Below are positions 9,246 through 20,277 of a DNA stretch of 46,842 nt, piece after piece. The position numbers and the translations under genes are program-made. The first letter of the stretch is position 1. Each line of letters begins with the position of its first letter. The notes under the pieces were generated by a model. It had not been told where the DNA came from and searched no databases. It worked only from the letters and a program-made list of their open reading frames with translations. The stretch is from Pseudomonadota bacterium (lineage in GTDB: Bacteria > Pseudomonadota > Gammaproteobacteria > Nitrosococcales > Methylophagaceae): contig JALIBN010000024.1 of assembly GCA_030576275.1 (NCBI GenBank), forward strand, positions 145,590 to 192,431, read 5' to 3'.

Positions 9246-10202
9246 ATGAGAAATGCCGATTTTCCTTACCTCCCCAAAGACTTTATCCAAACTAAACAAG
9301 GTTTAGTTTTTGCTGTGGTGAGCTATCAACCTCATGAAGGTAAAGTAGGCTGTTTTTTACGGTATGTAAGTTATGGTGATGCTTGGAAAAAAATTGATAC
9401 TGAGCAAGCAAATCAGTTATTACGACAATCCTATCCCGAGTATCTATATCAATCCACACAATTTGATGCGATTTTTCATGCCGTTTCGGTCAAGGATATT
9501 GTCGAGCACCACCGACCCGAAGCACGATTACAGTATGTTTTACAACAAGAGCCTCGCGACAATATAGAGCACAAACTACACCAACTGATCCCTATTTTAG
9601 TGCGGTTTGGTGTTAACTGCGACTCTTTGGGGCTAACAGGCTCAATGTTGATTAATCAACAATGCTCAACATCTGATATAGATCTGGTGGTGTTTGGTCG
9701 AGAAGATTTTCAAAAAACACGTCAGGCATTAAAGAGTGCAGTACATTCTGGGGAACTTCGTCACCTGGATCTTACTCTAATGAAAGACAACTTTGATCGT
9801 CGAGCGGGTGAATTAAGTTTTGATGAGTTTTCTTGGCATGAATATCGCAAATATAATAAGGCGTCGATTGATGGCACTAAATTTGATATTGGCATGGTAT
9901 GTCTAAGCTCCGAGATACAACAAGACGAGGAGCAATATCAAAAGCAAGGAATGCGGACAATAATAACCAAGGTGGTTGACGACCTGCGTGCATTTGATTT
10001 TCCTGCTGTTTATCTTGTTGATGATAAGTTCACCCCCGAAGTATTGTCATTTACACATACCTATGTTGGACAAGCTAAAAAAGGCGAACTAGTTGAAGTT
10101 TCTGGTGCTGTAGAGTGCAATATTGCTACGGGTACATGTCGGCTGATTGTGGGTTCAACACGCGAAGCTGAAGGCGAATATATTAAGGTGATAAATAAAT
10201 GA
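9246..10202 (+). CDS. Predicted nucleotidyltransferase, archaeal-like type
   Basis: The protein has 318 residues. A DNA polymerase beta-type nucleotidyltransferase core is visible at about 125-220: G132-S133 in [10 protein letters not shown] and the metal-binding pair D144/D146 in [11 protein letters not shown], with a possible third acidic residue in GTKFDIGMV. The N-terminal part ([20 protein letters not shown]) and the C-terminal beta-rich part resemble the uncharacterised archaeal nucleotidyltransferases I associate with COG2413. That is recalled resemblance, not a search result. The substrate is unknown. Its stop overlaps the gnd start (ATGA), so translation of the two is coupled, which is an unusual pairing. 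Confidence 0.75.
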   Translation: MRNADFPYLPKDFIQTKQGLVFAVVSYQPHEGKVGCFLRYVSYGDAWKKIDTEQANQLLRQSYPEYLYQSTQFDAIFHAVSVKDIVEHHRPEARLQYVLQQEPRDNIEHKLHQLIPILVRFGVNCDSLGLTGSMLINQQCSTSDIDLVVFGREDFQKTRQALKSAVHSGELRHLDLTLMKDNFDRRAGELSFDEFSWHEYRKYNKASIDGTKFDIGMVCLSSEIQQDEEQYQKQGMRTIITKVVDDLRAFDFPAVYLVDDKFTPEVLSFTHTYVGQAKKGELVEVSGAVECNIATGTCRLIVGSTREAEGEYIKVINK

Positions 10203-11665
10203 ATGAAGTTGAAACAACTGCTCAAGCCGATATCGGTTTAGTAGGCCTAGCGGTAATGGGGCAAAATCTGGTGTTGAATATGAACGACCATGGATTTACC
10301 GTTGCTGTATATAACCGTACAACCAGTAAAGTAGATGAGTTTCTTGCCGGTCCAGCTAAAGGCACCAATATTATTGGTTGTTATGATTTAAAATCGTTTG
10401 TTGAATCATTGAAAGCACCAAGACGTATTATGTTGATGGTTAAAGCAGGTCCAGTAGTCGATGCGTTCATCGAACAGTTGGTTCCTTATCTTGATAAATG
10501 CGACATCATTATTGATGGCGGTAATTCCCTGTATAACGATAGTGATCGACGTACTCATCAATTACACCGAAAAGGTATTTTATTTATCGGTACTGGTGTA
10601 TCCGGTGGGGAAGAAGGCGCACGTTTTGGACCATCAATTATGCCGGGTGGTAACCATGCCGCTTGGCCTGCGGTAAAACCAATTTTTCAGGCAATTTCTG
10701 CACAGGTTGATGGCGAGCCTTGTTGTGACTGGGTCGGCAATGATGGTGCTGGTCACTATGTCAAGATGGTACATAACGGTATCGAATATGGTGACATGCA
10801 ATTAATTTGTGAAGCCTATCAATTGATGCGAGAAGGCCTAGGTATGTCAGGTGATGAGATTCAAGCGGTGTTTGCTGAATGGAACCACGGCGTACTTGAT
10901 TCGTACCTGATTGAAATCACCCGTGATATTTTAGCCGTTAAAGAGGAAGATGGTAGTTTGTTGATCGATCATATTCTCGACACAGCGGGCCAAAAAGGCA
11001 CGGGTAAATGGACAGGCATGAATGCTTTAGACTTAGGCATTCCTTTGACATTAATTGGTGAAGCGGTATTTGCCCGTTGTTTGTCTGCCCGTAAAGGCGA
11101 GCGTGTTATTGCCTCAAAGGTCTTACCTAAAATGGCAAGTGAATTTGAAGGCGATAAAGCGGAAATGGTTGACGCTATTCGTGATGCTTTATATGCATCG
11201 AAAATCATCTCTTATGCTCAAGGTTATATGTTGATGCGTGAAGCTGCTGAAACATATGGTTGGGAGCTGAATTATGGTGGTATAGCCTTAATGTGGCGTG
11301 GTGGTTGTATTATCCGTAGTCAATTTTTAGCCAATATTCGTGATGCTTTCACCAGCCAACCAGATTTACAAAACTTGCTATTGGACCAGTTCTTTATTGA
11401 TGCCATTACCGAAGCATTACCTGGTTGGCGCAAAGCAGTTGGTACTGCGATTTCTTTAGGTGTACCATCACCTACATTCAGTAGTGCTCTATCGTTTTAT
11501 GATGGCTACCGTAGTGAACGTTTACCTGCTAATCTTTTGCAAGCGCAACGTGATTACTTCGGCGCGCATACCTATGAACGCTTAGATAAACCTCGCGGTG
11601 AGTTTTTCCATACTAATTGGACCGGTCGAGGTGGTGATATTTCCGCCACTAACTATGACGTTTAA
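10199..11665 (+). CDS. gnd: 6-phosphogluconate dehydrogenase, decarboxylating
   Basis: The enzyme has 488 residues and converts 6-phosphogluconate to ribulose 5-phosphate, CO2 and NADPH. The N-terminal Rossmann fold begins [16 protein letters not shown]. The NRT motif after the second strand ([10 protein letters not shown]) favours NADP+. The substrate signature [19 protein letters not shown] and the catalytic [17 protein letters not shown] helix are complete, and the long C-terminal helical domain ends in the tail that folds into the partner subunit. In methylotrophs using the ribulose monophosphate cycle this enzyme closes the dissimilatory loop that oxidises formaldehyde to CO2. It overlaps the nucleotidyltransferase gene by 4 bp and is followed by a strong terminator. 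Confidence 0.96.
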   Translation: MNEVETTAQADIGLVGLAVMGQNLVLNMNDHGFTVAVYNRTTSKVDEFLAGPAKGTNIIGCYDLKSFVESLKAPRRIMLMVKAGPVVDAFIEQLVPYLDKCDIIIDGGNSLYNDSDRRTHQLHRKGILFIGTGVSGGEEGARFGPSIMPGGNHAAWPAVKPIFQAISAQVDGEPCCDWVGNDGAGHYVKMVHNGIEYGDMQLICEAYQLMREGLGMSGDEIQAVFAEWNHGVLDSYLIEITRDILAVKEEDGSLLIDHILDTAGQKGTGKWTGMNALDLGIPLTLIGEAVFARCLSARKGERVIASKVLPKMASEFEGDKAEMVDAIRDALYASKIISYAQGYMLMREAAETYGWELNYGGIALMWRGGCIIRSQFLANIRDAFTSQPDLQNLLLDQFFIDAITEALPGWRKAVGTAISLGVPSPTFSSALSFYDGYRSERLPANLLQAQRDYFGAHTYERLDKPRGEFFHTNWTGRGGDISATNYDV

Positions 11666-11683
11666 TTAATCACCATAGCTACA

Positions 11684-11724
11684 TAATAAAAGGGGGAAGT
11701 TGATACAACTTCCCCCTTTTATTA
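11684..11724. terminator. Bidirectional intrinsic terminator between gnd and the EncFtn gene
   Basis: This is a perfect inverted repeat of about 19 bp with a 3-nt loop (ATA at 11703-11705). A GGGGG/CCCCC core is flanked by A-rich and T-rich arms, giving a U-tract on either strand. It lies between convergent genes and should stop transcription from both sides. Confidence 0.92.
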
Positions 11725-11741
11725 TGCCTAAATTTAGCTCA

Positions 11742-12029
11742 TTATTGGTGAGCAATAGGCTTGTCGGTGAATAGGTAATCTTTTAATTCTTTATCAAAAC
11801 GTGGATCTTTACGACGAATCCATTCAAGTACCATCGCGGCATGCTCTTTTTCTTCATCGCGGTTGTGAGCCAGAATAGCTTTTAATTCATTGTCTTTGCA
11901 CGCATCAACTCGCTGGTTGTACCAATCTACAGCTTCAAGTTCTTCCATTAATGACGTAATCGCCCTGTGCATATCTCGTGTTTCATCTGAAAGTTCATTG
12001 ATCGGTTCGTGGTAACCTTCATTCGCCAT
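11742..12029 (-). CDS. Encapsulated-ferritin-type (EncFtn) ferritin-like protein without targeting tail
   Basis: The protein has 95 residues and closely follows the EncFtn core known from Rhodospirillum rubrum. It has the two-helix unit with MEELEAVDWYNQRVDA and ILAHNRDEEKEHAAMVLEW. The expected ferroxidase ligands are present: E30 on helix 1, and E60 and H63 on helix 2, with W36/Y37 next to the site. EncFtn assembles as an annular decamer that oxidises Fe(II) and normally feeds an encapsulin shell. Here the protein stops at DYLFTDKPIAHQ, lacking the roughly 40-residue C-terminal extension and cargo-loading peptide, and no encapsulin gene is in the window. A good Shine-Dalgarno (AGGAG) precedes the ATG. 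Confidence 0.88.
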   Translation of the reverse strand: MANEGYHEPINELSDETRDMHRAITSLMEELEAVDWYNQRVDACKDNELKAILAHNRDEEKEHAAMVLEWIRRKDPRFDKELKDYLFTDKPIAHQ

Positions 12030-12151
12030 ATCATTCTCCTGAAAATGTAATATTTAATAACGTAAATGCAGTGCATTGAGTACGATACTGCCGGATTTTA
12101 ATTCAAACTACAAGGATAAGTCCTTTATATTAATATCCACCAAAGTGATGA

Positions 12152-12379
12152 TTAATTTTGTTCCCGTGGCTGAGAGCGACGTTTATTTCTCGCTTTTAAA
12201 TTTTCTAAGAACAATGCTATTTGTGTTTCAGCCCATGCTTGAGCTTCAGCTTCTGATGCAAAGCCGTGTTGCTGTTTAGATACCATGGTTTTTTGTGCTG
12301 TGACACGGCGAATTATCTTCGCGGTCCAAGTTGCACCATTTTGTTGAATTTTGGAATCGTATTTTTTACTTTGTGCCAT
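12152..12379 (-). CDS. DUF3622 small protein
   Basis: This is a 75-residue basic, soluble protein. The pattern KKYDSKIQQNGATWTAKIIRR, then VSKQQHGFASEAEAQAWAE and a KARNKRRS tail fit the DUF3622 family of marine gammaproteobacteria, whose function is unknown. It stands alone, transcribed in the same direction as the EncFtn gene (122 bp further on) and the DUF155 gene upstream. The family name is recalled from the conserved tail and the GFASEAEAQAWAE block. Confidence 0.72.
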   Translation of the reverse strand: MAQSKKYDSKIQQNGATWTAKIIRRVTAQKTMVSKQQHGFASEAEAQAWAETQIALFLENLKARNKRRSQPREQN

Positions 12380-12421
12380 TGTGTGAACTTCCTGAGTAAA
12401 TGTGGGCGATGTTAAATATGG

Positions 12422-13228
12422 TCATAATAGTTTTTCAATTAAAGTGATTGCTATTTCGACCCCGATCAAAATAATGATGATCCATTCCAGTGTTGAAGAG
12501 TGATGATGTTTTTGCTCATCAGCCAGCATTTCAAGCAATACGTGAATGGTTTCCAACTTTTTTGACAAAATATTGGTGCGTTGAGCCAGCTCTAAATAAT
12601 TAGCCATTTGAGTATATAAGGTCTGATATTCAGGGTATTCCCAAAAGAACTCAGGGATATCAAGCAAATCGAATTTAAGTATGATATCGCTATTGGTCAG
12701 AAACAATTGGCCACGAATTTTAGCTAGTGCTTTTTTAGATAAATTTATTTTACCTGTTTTGGCTAACGACTTAGGTAAATGTTTTGTCTTTTCAATAGTA
12801 TCTTGAGCATGTTTTTCAAACGACGAAAGTTTGATTGATTGTGCCATGGCATGGGAGACGGCAACTAAATTCTTATTTTCAGCATCAGCTGCCATTTCGA
12901 TACAGTCGAATTGTATCCGATGTTGCTCAGCATTAACTTTATAACTGAAATTATCTTCCTCAATTACTTCGTGGATGTCAGTGGCGAATTCGAACAGTTT
13001 GGTCTCTAGTTTACGGCGTTCATCAAGCGATACATTCCAATGAACGACAACACCATAGGGGAAGACCATAGAATAGGCATTATCATGATCAATTAAAAGG
13101 ACATCTTTCAATAAACTTGCCCGTCTACTGGCAAGTAAGCTTTCACTTAGCTTTTTAAACTCAAAGGCATTTGCTAAGCAAAGGGTAATACAGTGCATTG
13201 TTGAATCGGTCATTGTCTTGTCCGCCAT
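12422..13228 (-). CDS. RMD1/YagE family (DUF155) protein
   Basis: The protein has 268 residues with a soluble DUF155 domain and a single C-terminal membrane helix (about 248-266, LEWIIIILIGVEIAITLIEKLL). Family hallmarks are IRGQLFLTNSDIILKFDLLD, the aromatic EFFWEYPEYQTLYTQMANYLEL block, and RTNILSKKLETIHVLLEML before the membrane anchor. The eukaryotic homologue RMND1 supports mitochondrial translation; the bacterial role is unknown. The position of the anchor suggests that the domain faces the cytoplasm. Confidence 0.85.
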   Translation of the reverse strand: MADKTMTDSTMHCITLCLANAFEFKKLSESLLASRRASLLKDVLLIDHDNAYSMVFPYGVVVHWNVSLDERRKLETKLFEFATDIHEVIEEDNFSYKVNAEQHRIQFDCIEMAADAENKNLVAVSHAMAQSIKLSSFEKHAQDTIEKTKHLPKSLAKTGKINLSKKALAKIRGQLFLTNSDIILKFDLLDIPEFFWEYPEYQTLYTQMANYLELAQRTNILSKKLETIHVLLEMLADEQKHHHSSTLEWIIIILIGVEIAITLIEKLL

Positions 13229-13281
13229 AGCGATATAAGCAAATAAAATCTAAAGTTCAGAATGTTCAAGTGTAGTTAATT

Positions 13282-13713
13282 TTAATCCGTTACATCATCG
13301 ACATCTGTTTGTCCTGACATTCTACGGCGAAGATGAGACCAAGACATGCCAGTGGCAAGTATAGCGGCTAAAATGAATAAAGCGATATATGTCATCACTG
13401 AGATGCTATCAAAGCTAAGAAGCCCAAGATCAATGAACCACCAGACAATGATCACAAAAAAAGCAAAGGCTAAGCTTAATCCGAGACCACCTAGAGCAAG
13501 TAATGTCGCCCGAAGATAAATTGTCCAGCCAATAAGCAATATTACCGCTGACATGGCGAAGGGAGGAGAAATAGCTAAAGCTTCCTCGAATAAAGCGTTT
13601 TTTGCCCAGTGGAAAAAGCTATAACCACTAGGGTTATAACTTGCATAGACTAGCACTAGAGCAAATATTAATCGCAGTAGAAAACTTTGTACAGAAAAAC
13701 CTTTGCTAGCCAT
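13282..13713 (-). CDS. Four-helix inner-membrane protein (DUF6524-like)
   Basis: This 143-residue protein has four predicted membrane helices (about 10-26, 48-66, 70-96 and 105-123) and a basic/acidic cytoplasmic tail (HLRRRMSGQTDVDDVTD). The NPSGYSFFHW motif between helices 1 and 2 is the best marker and suggests the DUF6524 family. Function is unknown. It lies just downstream of guaA on the same strand, 30 bp from its stop codon, and is preceded by a clear GGAG-type ribosome binding site. Confidence 0.7.
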   Translation of the reverse strand: MASKGFSVQSFLLRLIFALVLVYASYNPSGYSFFHWAKNALFEEALAISPPFAMSAVILLIGWTIYLRATLLALGGLGLSLAFAFFVIIVWWFIDLGLLSFDSISVMTYIALFILAAILATGMSWSHLRRRMSGQTDVDDVTD

Positions 13714-13743
13714 AAACTCCTCTCCCTTACGATAACGGTAAGT

Positions 13744-15321
13744 TTATTCCCACTCAATCGTTGCCGGTGGTTTACCTGAAATATCGTAGGTTACACGCGA
13801 AATCCCATCCACTTCATTAATGATCCGGTTGGATACTAGCCCCAAGAATTCGTATGGAAGATGTGCCCAGCGTGCGGTCATAAAGTCGATGGTTTCTACT
13901 GCTCGTAATGACACAACATAATCATAACGGCGACCATCACCCATTACGCCAACCGATTTAACGGGTAGGAATACTACAAAAGCTTGGCTAGTTTTATCAT
14001 ATAAATCGTGCTTATAAAGCTCGTCGATAAATATTTTATCGGCTTTGCGGAGCAGTTCAGCAAATTCTTTTTTCACTTCGCCTAGGATACGAACACCTAG
14101 CCCAGGGCCAGGGAAGGGGTGGCGGTAGACCATATCTTTTGGCAGGCCCAGTTCGACACCCAATTTACGTACTTCATCTTTGAATAGTTCACGTAGGGGT
14201 TCAAGTAATTCTAAGGTCATATGCTCTGGTAAACCACCCACATTGTGGTGTGATTTGATCACATGTGCTTTACCTGTTTTTGCGGCTGCAGATTCGATTA
14301 CATCGGGGTAAATTGTACCTTGAGCCAACCATTTTACATTATCAATTTTGTTAGATTCTTCTTCGAAGACTTCAACAAATACGCGACCAATGATTTTACG
14401 TTTTGCTTCTGGTTCATCTTCACCTGCAAGTTCGTCAAGAAAGCGTTTTTCAGCATCAACACGAATGACTTTAATACCCATGTTTTTGGCGAACATTGCC
14501 ATGACTTGATCGCCTTCATCTAGTCGTAGTAAGCCATTATCTACAAATACACAGGTAAGTTGGTCGCCAATCGCTTTATGTAATAAGGCTGCTACAACAG
14601 AAGAATCAACACCGCCTGATAAGCCTAATAATACGTGATCAGTACCGACTTGTTCGCGAATGGTTTTGATACTGTCATTAATAATGTGGGCTGATGTCCA
14701 TAGGGTGTCACAACCACAAATTTCAGTTAAAAAGCGCTCAACCATTCGTTGACCTTGAACGGTGTGCGTTACTTCAGGATGAAACTGTAAGCCATAAAAT
14801 CTGCGTTGTTCATCTGCCATGCCTGCAAAAGGGGCACTATCTGTACTAGCAATAACTTTAAAGCCCTCTGGCAATGCTGTGACCTTATCGCCATGACTCA
14901 TCCATACATCGAGTAGCCCATAACCATCTTCAGTGACATGATCTTCAATATCACGCAATAAAGCAGAATGGCCGCGTGCGCGCACTTGAGCATAGCCAAA
15001 TTCACGATGTTCAGATGATTCAACTTGACCACCCAATTGCATTGCCATAGTCTGCATACCGTAGCAGATGCCAAGAACAGGAATTTTGAGTTCAAATACA
15101 AATGATGGTGCAACGGGTGCTTCTTCACCAATTGTGGAATCTGGACCACCAGAAAGAATAATCCCTTTTGGATTGAATTCTTTAATTTCTGCTTCGGTAA
15201 TCTCAGGATTTCTCAATTCACAGTAAACCCCAGCTTCGCGGATACGGCGAGCAATTAGCTGAGTATATTGTGATCCAAAATCAAGAATAAGAATTCGGTG
15301 GTCATGGATATTGTGGCTCAT
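13744..15321 (-). CDS. guaA: GMP synthase (glutamine-hydrolysing)
   Basis: The enzyme has 525 residues and makes GMP from XMP with glutamine nitrogen and ATP. The N-terminal class I amidotransferase domain has the nucleophile C86 in GICYGMQ and the HPE triad part in [10 protein letters not shown]. The ATP-pyrophosphatase domain begins with the PP-loop LSGGVDSSV (near 235), and the C-terminal dimerisation domain carries [13 protein letters not shown] and ends in the conserved ATIEWE. Length and motifs are standard. It follows guaB on the same strand, with an intrinsic terminator-like hairpin between them. Confidence 0.98.
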   Translation of the reverse strand: MSHNIHDHRILILDFGSQYTQLIARRIREAGVYCELRNPEITEAEIKEFNPKGIILSGGPDSTIGEEAPVAPSFVFELKIPVLGICYGMQTMAMQLGGQVESSEHREFGYAQVRARGHSALLRDIEDHVTEDGYGLLDVWMSHGDKVTALPEGFKVIASTDSAPFAGMADEQRRFYGLQFHPEVTHTVQGQRMVERFLTEICGCDTLWTSAHIINDSIKTIREQVGTDHVLLGLSGGVDSSVVAALLHKAIGDQLTCVFVDNGLLRLDEGDQVMAMFAKNMGIKVIRVDAEKRFLDELAGEDEPEAKRKIIGRVFVEVFEEESNKIDNVKWLAQGTIYPDVIESAAAKTGKAHVIKSHHNVGGLPEHMTLELLEPLRELFKDEVRKLGVELGLPKDMVYRHPFPGPGLGVRILGEVKKEFAELLRKADKIFIDELYKHDLYDKTSQAFVVFLPVKSVGVMGDGRRYDYVVSLRAVETIDFMTARWAHLPYEFLGLVSNRIINEVDGISRVTYDISGKPPATIEWE

Positions 15322-15353
15322 AAGATTCTCTGAAAATACGGATTGTTAAGGAC

Positions 15354-15389
15354 AAAAACCAGAGCCGTGAAATCACAACTCTGGTTTTT
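15354..15389 (-). terminator. Terminator-like hairpin between guaB and guaA
   Basis: AAAAACCAGAG (15354-15364) pairs perfectly with CTCTGGTTTTT (15379-15389) around a 14-nt loop. On the minus strand it follows the guaB stop by about 20 bp and ends in five T residues. It could end guaB mRNA or lower guaA expression relative to guaB. Confidence 0.72.
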
Positions 15390-15407
15390 AAATGGCTAAT
15401 CTATCGT

Positions 15408-16910
<1,503 letters not shown>

Positions 16911-16933
16911 TTATATCAGGATCTTTAGGGTTT

Positions 16934-18442
16934 ATGGCATCACTTGTTACATCCGACAATAGTAATACATTAGCAACGCGTCCAGTTAAAGAAATTTATG
17001 CGGTATCGCGGCTGGTGCGTGAGGCCCGTGTTGCCTTGGAAGGCTCATTTCAATTGGTCTGGGTAGAAGGTGAAATATCAAACTTAGCTATGCCTGGCTC
17101 AGGCCATATTTATTTCACATTAAAAGATCAAGCGGCACAGGTGCGCTGTGCGATGTTTAAAACACGAAACCGAAATATACGATTCACCCCAAAAAATGGC
17201 TTGCAGGTTTTACTAAGGGTTAGGGTGACATTGTATGAGGGGCGGGGCGAATTTCAACTGGTTGTTGAACACATGCAAGAGGCCGGTAGTGGAGCTTTGC
17301 AGCATGCTTACGAGGCTTTAAAACATCGTTTAGGCGAAGAGGGTTTATTTGATCAGGCACATAAAAAATCATTGCCATCATTACCTACAAGCATAGGTAT
17401 CGTTTCATCACCTGACGGCGCAGCAGTACACGATATTTTGACGGTATTGAACCGACGTTTTCCTGCAGCTAACGTCATCCTTTATCCTGTCGCAGTACAG
17501 GGTGGTGATTCTGCCAAACAGATTGCACATGCGATTAGCTTAGCCAATCAACGACAAGAATGTGATGTGTTGATTGTTAGTCGTGGTGGTGGTTCTCTAG
17601 AAGATCTGTGGAGTTTTAACGACGAAAAGGTGGCTCGATCGATATTTTCCTGTGAAATACCTGTTATTAGTGCGGTAGGCCATGAGGTTGACTTTACGAT
17701 TGCTGATTTTGTGGCAGATGTTAGAGCGCCCACACCTTCGGCGGCGGCTGAACTCGCCGTGCCAGATGCTATTCAGTGGTTGGCTAAAGTCCACAGTCAT
17801 AGTCGACGATTAAATATGTTAATGGCGCATCGATTACAAAATGATCGTCGCCATATAAATTATTTGCAACAGCGGTTACCACAACCGCAAATAACCATTA
17901 ATCAGCAAATGCAAAAAATAGATCATTTGCAGCAACAATTAAAACGCAACTGCTTATATATTCTTAACGACAAACGTCAACGATTAGATTATTGGTCGGT
18001 AAGGCTGAAACATCCACAAGAAAAAATTGAAATACAGCACTATAAAATAGCGACCTTAGCAGGACGATTACAGCAGGTGATTAAACAAAAGCAGGAGCGA
18101 ATTCAAGCTGATTACAAAGAGTTAAATCAGCGCTTACGGCTCAAAATGCCACTGCCAATGATTAATAATCAGCAAGCTAGCGTAGGGCTGCTGCAAAAAC
18201 AATTAGATGCTGCAATGCACAAACGGCTTATTCAATATAAATCAAACTTGGGACAGCAAGTCCGCACGCTTGCCGCAGTGAGTCCTTTGAATACTTTGGA
18301 GCGAGGCTATAGTATTGCTACGCTGGTGGATTCTGGGAGAGTACTGCATCGAGCAGATGAAGCCAAACCAAACCAGCATATCAATGTGCGCTTAGGAAAG
18401 GGTCAGTTGGTGTGCGAAATTAAAGAGGTAAAAAATGATTAA
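16934..18442 (+). CDS. xseA: Exodeoxyribonuclease VII large subunit
   Basis: The protein has 502 residues. With XseB it degrades single-stranded DNA from both ends. The N-terminal OB domain (WVEGEISNLAMPGSGHIYFTLKD, about 45-67) precedes the catalytic region with GIVSSPDGAAVHDI, LIVSRGGGSLEDLWSFNDE and PVISAVGHEVDFTIADF. A long coiled coil (about 290-430) is followed by the C-terminal LERGYSIATL motif. All family signatures are intact. It diverges from guaB and overlaps the following M23 peptidase gene by 8 bp. Confidence 0.96.
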   Translation: MASLVTSDNSNTLATRPVKEIYAVSRLVREARVALEGSFQLVWVEGEISNLAMPGSGHIYFTLKDQAAQVRCAMFKTRNRNIRFTPKNGLQVLLRVRVTLYEGRGEFQLVVEHMQEAGSGALQHAYEALKHRLGEEGLFDQAHKKSLPSLPTSIGIVSSPDGAAVHDILTVLNRRFPAANVILYPVAVQGGDSAKQIAHAISLANQRQECDVLIVSRGGGSLEDLWSFNDEKVARSIFSCEIPVISAVGHEVDFTIADFVADVRAPTPSAAAELAVPDAIQWLAKVHSHSRRLNMLMAHRLQNDRRHINYLQQRLPQPQITINQQMQKIDHLQQQLKRNCLYILNDKRQRLDYWSVRLKHPQEKIEIQHYKIATLAGRLQQVIKQKQERIQADYKELNQRLRLKMPLPMINNQQASVGLLQKQLDAAMHKRLIQYKSNLGQQVRTLAAVSPLNTLERGYSIATLVDSGRVLHRADEAKPNQHINVRLGKGQLVCEIKEVKND

Positions 18443-19280
18443 ATTTATTTGCTTAGCATTCAGTTTGTTTATGACTGTGTCGGTTTCAGCAATGACATTG
18501 CCACAACAATCTGCGGTGCCGGGTGGTGTGGTGATCGTGCCGGTTGCTGGCGGCATAGATGGCAAACCTGAGGTTCAATTTAACAAACGCCAAGTGATGG
18601 TATTAAAAAAAAATGAACAATGGCTTGCTATCGTCGGTGTGCCTTTGTCGGCCAAAATAGGCTCGCAAACATTGACGGTAAAGTCCGCAGGAAAAACGAC
18701 TAAAATAAGTTTTGTAATCGCAGATAAAGCCTATCCAACTCAACACATCGAAATTAAAGATGATGGCAAGGTGAACCCGACTAACTATGATATGAAACGT
18801 ATCAATGGTGAAAAGGCAATAATTAATGCCGCATTAGAGCATTGGACAGAAGGTGATGTGGCGCTTAATTTTGCATGGCCAATTGAAGGCCGAGTAAGTG
18901 GGTTATTTGGTCGTCGTAGGGTATTTAATGGCCAGCCACGTAATCCTCATAGTGGGATGGATATTGCCGCTCCTATAGGCACAGAGATTCATTCACCTGC
19001 TGATGGCGTGATTCGTAATACCGGCGAATATTTCTTTAATGGCAATACGGTATTTATTGATCATGGTCAGGGTTTAGTGACCATGTTTTGCCATATGAAT
19101 AGTATTGGCGTCAAAGCAGGACAAGTTATCAAACAAGGTGACGTCATTGGCACGGTAGGTATGACAGGGCGAGTGACTGGGCCACATTTGCATCTCGGGG
19201 TTAGTTTGAATGATGCAAGGGTTGAACCTAGACTGTTCTTCCCAGAAAGGGATGAAGTATCAGGCGATGAGCCAGAATAA
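18435..19280 (+). CDS. Secreted M23 family peptidase (LytM-type)
   Basis: The protein has 281 residues with a signal peptide (about 1-19, ending VSVSA). An N-terminal beta domain resembling the Ig-like part of many gammaproteobacterial M23 proteins is followed by the catalytic LytM domain. Zinc ligands are visible as NPHSGMDIAAP (H and D of HxxxD) and GPHLHLGV (HxH), with the intervening FIDHGQGLVTMFCHM. All residues needed for peptidoglycan endopeptidase activity are present, so it is likely active and periplasmic. It overlaps xseA by 8 bp and ends 3 bp from the convergent K+ channel gene. Confidence 0.92.
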   Translation: MIKFICLAFSLFMTVSVSAMTLPQQSAVPGGVVIVPVAGGIDGKPEVQFNKRQVMVLKKNEQWLAIVGVPLSAKIGSQTLTVKSAGKTTKISFVIADKAYPTQHIEIKDDGKVNPTNYDMKRINGEKAIINAALEHWTEGDVALNFAWPIEGRVSGLFGRRRVFNGQPRNPHSGMDIAAPIGTEIHSPADGVIRNTGEYFFNGNTVFIDHGQGLVTMFCHMNSIGVKAGQVIKQGDVIGTVGMTGRVTGPHLHLGVSLNDARVEPRLFFPERDEVSGDEPE

Positions 19281-19283
19281 TAC

Positions 19284-20249
19284 TTATTCGATGGGGTGAT
19301 GTGGTGACAGCAGGTTTTCGCCACAATAGGGGCAATGTTTGAACACCGGGGAAAAACCTCTACCTGACAAACGAATCAGTGATTTACTTTCTCTTACACT
19401 AAGCCCTAGCTGAATTCTCAGGTGTTCTATTTTTCTTAGATCATCATGAGATAGGCTACCGTCTTCTGCTAATGATGTGATGACCTTAGCACGAAATTCA
19501 TCGCGTCTATTTTGCATTTCTGCAGTGAAACCACTGGCAATAATACCTGCAGGTATAGCGGCAATACCTACACCCAAAATAGTGATGAACATACCCAGCA
19601 CCTTACCAGCCATGGTTACAGGTACTACATCACCATAGCCTACTGATGTTAAGGTGATTGTCGCCCACCACATTGCTTGAGGGATAGATCCGAAGGCCTC
19701 TGGTTGAATATCATGTTCCACGAGATACATGGCAGACGATGCTAATACAATGAGCATTAGCAATATGCTTAATGCTGAAATAATGCCAGGCAACTCATTT
19801 TTGAGCACTTGTAGCAAGGTTGATAGTGAACGTGAATAGCGGGTGAATTTTAGTACACGAAGTAAGCGAACCACTCTCAAATATCGTGTGTCGATTAGGA
19901 CAAATAAGCCTAAATAAAATGGCGCTATAGCTAAGAGATCAATGAGTGCTAAAGGACTTAAAATATAATTGAAGCGACTTGTCCATGGTTTGTCAGGGTT
20001 TATCTCGGCTGAGGCCCACACACGTGCAATGTATTCAATACTAAACACGACAATAGACACAATCTCGAAATTATAAAACCATGCTTCATAGTGTTGATTA
20101 ATAGTGGGTACTGTGGCAATAAATACGATAACTAATGTGACTGCAATGAATAACATTAAAATTGCATTTATTACACGTGCCATTCCATCATGTTCTATTT
20201 CTAAAATCTGATGGACAAAAGATCTGAATGATAATTTTTCTATTTTCAT
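19284..20249 (-). CDS. Six-helix potassium channel with C-terminal CxxC motif
   Basis: The protein has 321 residues. Six membrane segments are visible. S4 carries regularly spaced arginines (RYLRVVRLLRVLKFTRYSRS), and the pore loop ends in the selectivity filter TLTSVGYGDVVP, which indicates K+ and a voltage-sensor-like fold. The cytoplasmic tail (about 240-321) is charged and ends HCPYCGENLLSPHH, a possible CCHH zinc site. Whether gating is truly by voltage is not known. It is transcribed as the gene after lptB (28-bp gap), where many gammaproteobacteria have rpoN instead. Confidence 0.9.
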   Translation of the reverse strand: MKIEKLSFRSFVHQILEIEHDGMARVINAILMLFIAVTLVIVFIATVPTINQHYEAWFYNFEIVSIVVFSIEYIARVWASAEINPDKPWTSRFNYILSPLALIDLLAIAPFYLGLFVLIDTRYLRVVRLLRVLKFTRYSRSLSTLLQVLKNELPGIISALSILLMLIVLASSAMYLVEHDIQPEAFGSIPQAMWWATITLTSVGYGDVVPVTMAGKVLGMFITILGVGIAAIPAGIIASGFTAEMQNRRDEFRAKVITSLAEDGSLSHDDLRKIEHLRIQLGLSVRESKSLIRLSGRGFSPVFKHCPYCGENLLSPHHPIE

Positions 20250-20277
20250 AAAGCGTTATTGCTCATCAGCAGTGACC

